A stretch of DNA of 5,503 nucleotides from JACOVP01 sp964390715 (GTDB taxonomy: Archaea > Nanobdellota > Nanobdellia > SCGC-AAA011-G17 > UBA489): NCBI GenBank assembly GCA_964390715.1, contig CAYMIM010000019.1, positions 1 through 5,503 of the forward strand, given 5' to 3'. The position numbers were made by a program, and so were the translations under genes. The notes under the pieces were generated by a model. That model was not told where the DNA came from. It saw only the letters and a program-made list of their open reading frames with translations, and ran no database searches. Of the stretch, positions 4,699 through 5,503 are shown piece after piece. Position 1 is the stretch's first letter, and every line of letters starts with the position of its first letter.

Positions 4699-5057
4699 TG
4701 ATGAAAAAGGCTATATTACAACAGTGTCATAAAGAAGGCATTACAGATGCGGAAGTGCATGGAGCGTATAAAATATTCTTTGGCACGCTCTTCTCTGAAC
4801 CACGATTGCGGATTATTAACCTTCTTCGCAAAGGCAAAAAAAATGTGTCTGAAATCATGGAAGCGTTAGAGATGGACCAGACCAATGTCTCACATGACTT
4901 AGCGCGTTTAAAGAAATGTGGCTTTGTCAAGATTGAAATCCAAGGAAAATATCGCTACTATTCCCTTAATGAATCAACTATTACCCCCTTGATGCGGTTA
5001 ATTGACGATCATATGTCCCAGTATTGCATTCACATTTTACGAGGTGAAACAGCATGA
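4698..5057 (+). CDS. ArsR/SmtB-family winged-helix metal-responsive regulator (119 aa)
   Basis: Residues 28-92 form the ArsR-type DNA-binding domain: FGTLFSEPRLRIINLLRKGKKNVSEIMEALEMDQTNVSHDLARLKKCGFVKIEIQGKYRYYSL. The helix-turn-helix is SEIMEALEMDQTNVSHDLARL (51-71) and the wing is around KIEIQGKYRYY. The C-terminal helix TPLMRLIDDHMSQYCIHI (96-113) carries D103, D104, H105, C110 and H112, matching the place where SmtB-type repressors bind metal between subunits. C10, H11 and C74 are other possible ligands. Family members are dimers that leave DNA when metal binds. Given the cupredoxin and HMA neighbours, Cu(I) is the likeliest inducer, though Zn, Cd or As are possible. ATG at 4698 is preferred to the adjacent ATG at 4701 because of TATA spacing; the two differ by one Met. 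The stop overlaps the next ATG (ATGA, 5054-5057). Confidence 0.85.
   Translation: MMKKAILQQCHKEGITDAEVHGAYKIFFGTLFSEPRLRIINLLRKGKKNVSEIMEALEMDQTNVSHDLARLKKCGFVKIEIQGKYRYYSLNESTITPLMRLIDDHMSQYCIHILRGETA
5041..5047 (+). promoter_or_regulatory. Shine-Dalgarno site of the 80-aa gene
   Basis: GAGGTGA, a seven-base match to the archaeal anti-Shine-Dalgarno sequence, lies six bases before the ATG at 5054. It is inside the 3' end of the regulator gene and shows that downstream genes in this operon are translated by internal initiation. Confidence 0.75.
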
Positions 5058-5296
5058 AACAAACACAAGGATTTTTTATTCTTTTAGGTATAGTTCTTTT
5101 AGGTTTCTTTGTTTTTCTTCCTATGTCTAGACCGTGGAGTATCTCAAACTACCCTGGATACACTATGATGAACATGATGGGTGGATATGGCTCTATGTTT
5201 TTCGGCATGAGCTTTCTCTTGATTTTAGTTATTGTATTCCTCATCTTAGGCATCTTGTGGTTTAGTCAAGAACTCTTCCATAAGGGGAGAAGATAA
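5054..5296 (+). CDS. Small Met-rich two-helix membrane protein (80 aa)
   Basis: The protein has hydrophobic helices at about residues 7-23 and 49-70, joined by a loop of some 25 residues, PMSRPWSISNYPGYTMMNMMGGYGSM. It holds seven Met between positions 24 and 52 (M24, M38, M39, M41, M42, M48, M52). The C-terminus is basic (HKGRR) and probably cytosolic, which puts both ends inside and the Met loop outside. Clustered Met in an external loop suits Cu(I) or Ag(I) binding, and the gene sits between a metal-type regulator and an HMA-domain gene. I cannot name a family; a role as copper-binding accessory subunit or partner of the HMA protein is inference. The start is fixed by GAGGTGA six bases upstream, and the gene ends three bases before the next ATG. 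Confidence 0.8.
   Translation: MKQTQGFFILLGIVLLGFFVFLPMSRPWSISNYPGYTMMNMMGGYGSMFFGMSFLLILVIVFLILGILWFSQELFHKGRR
5284..5290 (+). promoter_or_regulatory. Shine-Dalgarno-like site of the HMA gene
   Basis: GGGGAGA lies nine bases before the ATG at 5300, overlapping the last codons of the 80-residue gene. It is a moderate match to the anti-Shine-Dalgarno sequence and supports the choice of 5300 as start. Confidence 0.5.
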
Positions 5297-5299
5297 CTC

Positions 5300-5503
5300 A
5301 TGAAAAAAGCAACCATGATGATTGAGGGTATGCACTGCGCCTCTTGCGCTTCCCATGTTGAGAAAAGTCTAACAAAAATGGGCGGTGTTAAAAATATTCG
5401 CGTCAATGTCTTAATGAAGAAAGGCTACGCGGACTGCGACGATAGAGTAACAGAAGCAGATATTAAAAAAGCAGTCAAAAAGGCAGGATATACAGCGACA
5501 CAA
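5300..5503 (+). CDS. Heavy-metal-associated (HMA) domain protein, 3'-partial; copper P-type ATPase or related transporter
   Basis: The 68 visible codons form one complete HMA domain with a beta-alpha-beta-beta-alpha-beta pattern. The metal loop is GMHCASC (residues 10-16), with C13 and C16 as the two Cu(I) ligands. HVEKSLTKMGGVKNIRVNVLMKKGYAD follows, and DIKKAVKKAGYTATQ is the second helix and the lysine/tyrosine end. The frame is still open at the right edge. In this setting the domain is most often the N-terminus of a copper-exporting P1B ATPase (CopA type), but a free-standing chaperone of about 70 residues or an HMA-linked TauE/SafE- or DsbD-like membrane protein cannot be excluded. An extra Cys (C46, YADCDD) is unusual in this stretch. 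It begins three bases after the 80-residue gene and belongs to the ArsR-controlled unit. Confidence 0.85.
   Translation, partial: MKKATMMIEGMHCASCASHVEKSLTKMGGVKNIRVNVLMKKGYADCDDRVTEADIKKAVKKAGYTATQ

Noticed and set aside
1..5503. CRISPR arrays, insertion sequences, rRNA or integration sites
   Set aside because: No regularly spaced repeats, transposase-like frames, rRNA segments or terminal repeats were seen on either strand.

Overview
The window looks like chromosomal DNA of an archaeon. The evidence is the promoters. Several genes are preceded by TTTATATA-like TATA boxes, some with a purine-rich BRE-like stretch upstream, and four of these boxes lie where archaeal promoters would place them. 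In three or four cases the box is centred about 26 bases before an ATG, which predicts leaderless mRNAs. Genes inside the operons use Shine-Dalgarno sites or ATGA overlaps instead. Small compact genes and several unrecognised small proteins would suit a DPANN-type genome, but the phylum cannot be fixed from this sequence.

Left part (1-2900). A left-truncated nucleotidyltransferase with a probable HEPN-like C-terminal region reads rightward. It converges on, and overlaps by four bases, a leftward gene for type II NADH dehydrogenase (NDH-2). That gene is intact in frame except for one internal amber codon, which falls exactly where the family has the Trp of its VIW(T)(A/S)G motif. Upstream of NDH-2 on the same strand are two small helical proteins of unknown function (131 and 138 residues). 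The first is spaced like an operon partner of NDH-2. The second has its own strong TATA box, Shine-Dalgarno site and T-rich terminator.

Middle (2841-3111). This is a divergent intergenic region with a leftward promoter, a 9-base direct repeat, an 8-bp inverted repeat, two abutting perfect palindromes and a rightward TATA box.

Right part (3112-5503). This is a rightward cluster with the marks of copper (soft metal) handling: a Met- and Gly-rich polytopic membrane protein, a membrane-anchored cupredoxin, a four-helix membrane protein with a CPxC motif, an ArsR-type winged-helix regulator with candidate metal ligands, an 80-residue Met-rich two-helix membrane protein, and the start of a GMHCASC heavy-metal-associated (HMA) domain protein that runs off the right edge. 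The last three are tightly packed in one transcription unit. Its promoter carries an inverted repeat placed between the TATA box and the predicted start site, a good candidate for autoregulation by the ArsR protein. A reasonable reading is that the regulator senses the metal, the HMA protein moves it, the cupredoxin and the CPxC protein bind or relay it at the membrane, and the Met-rich membrane proteins bind or pass it. Three of these membrane proteins belong to no family I can name.
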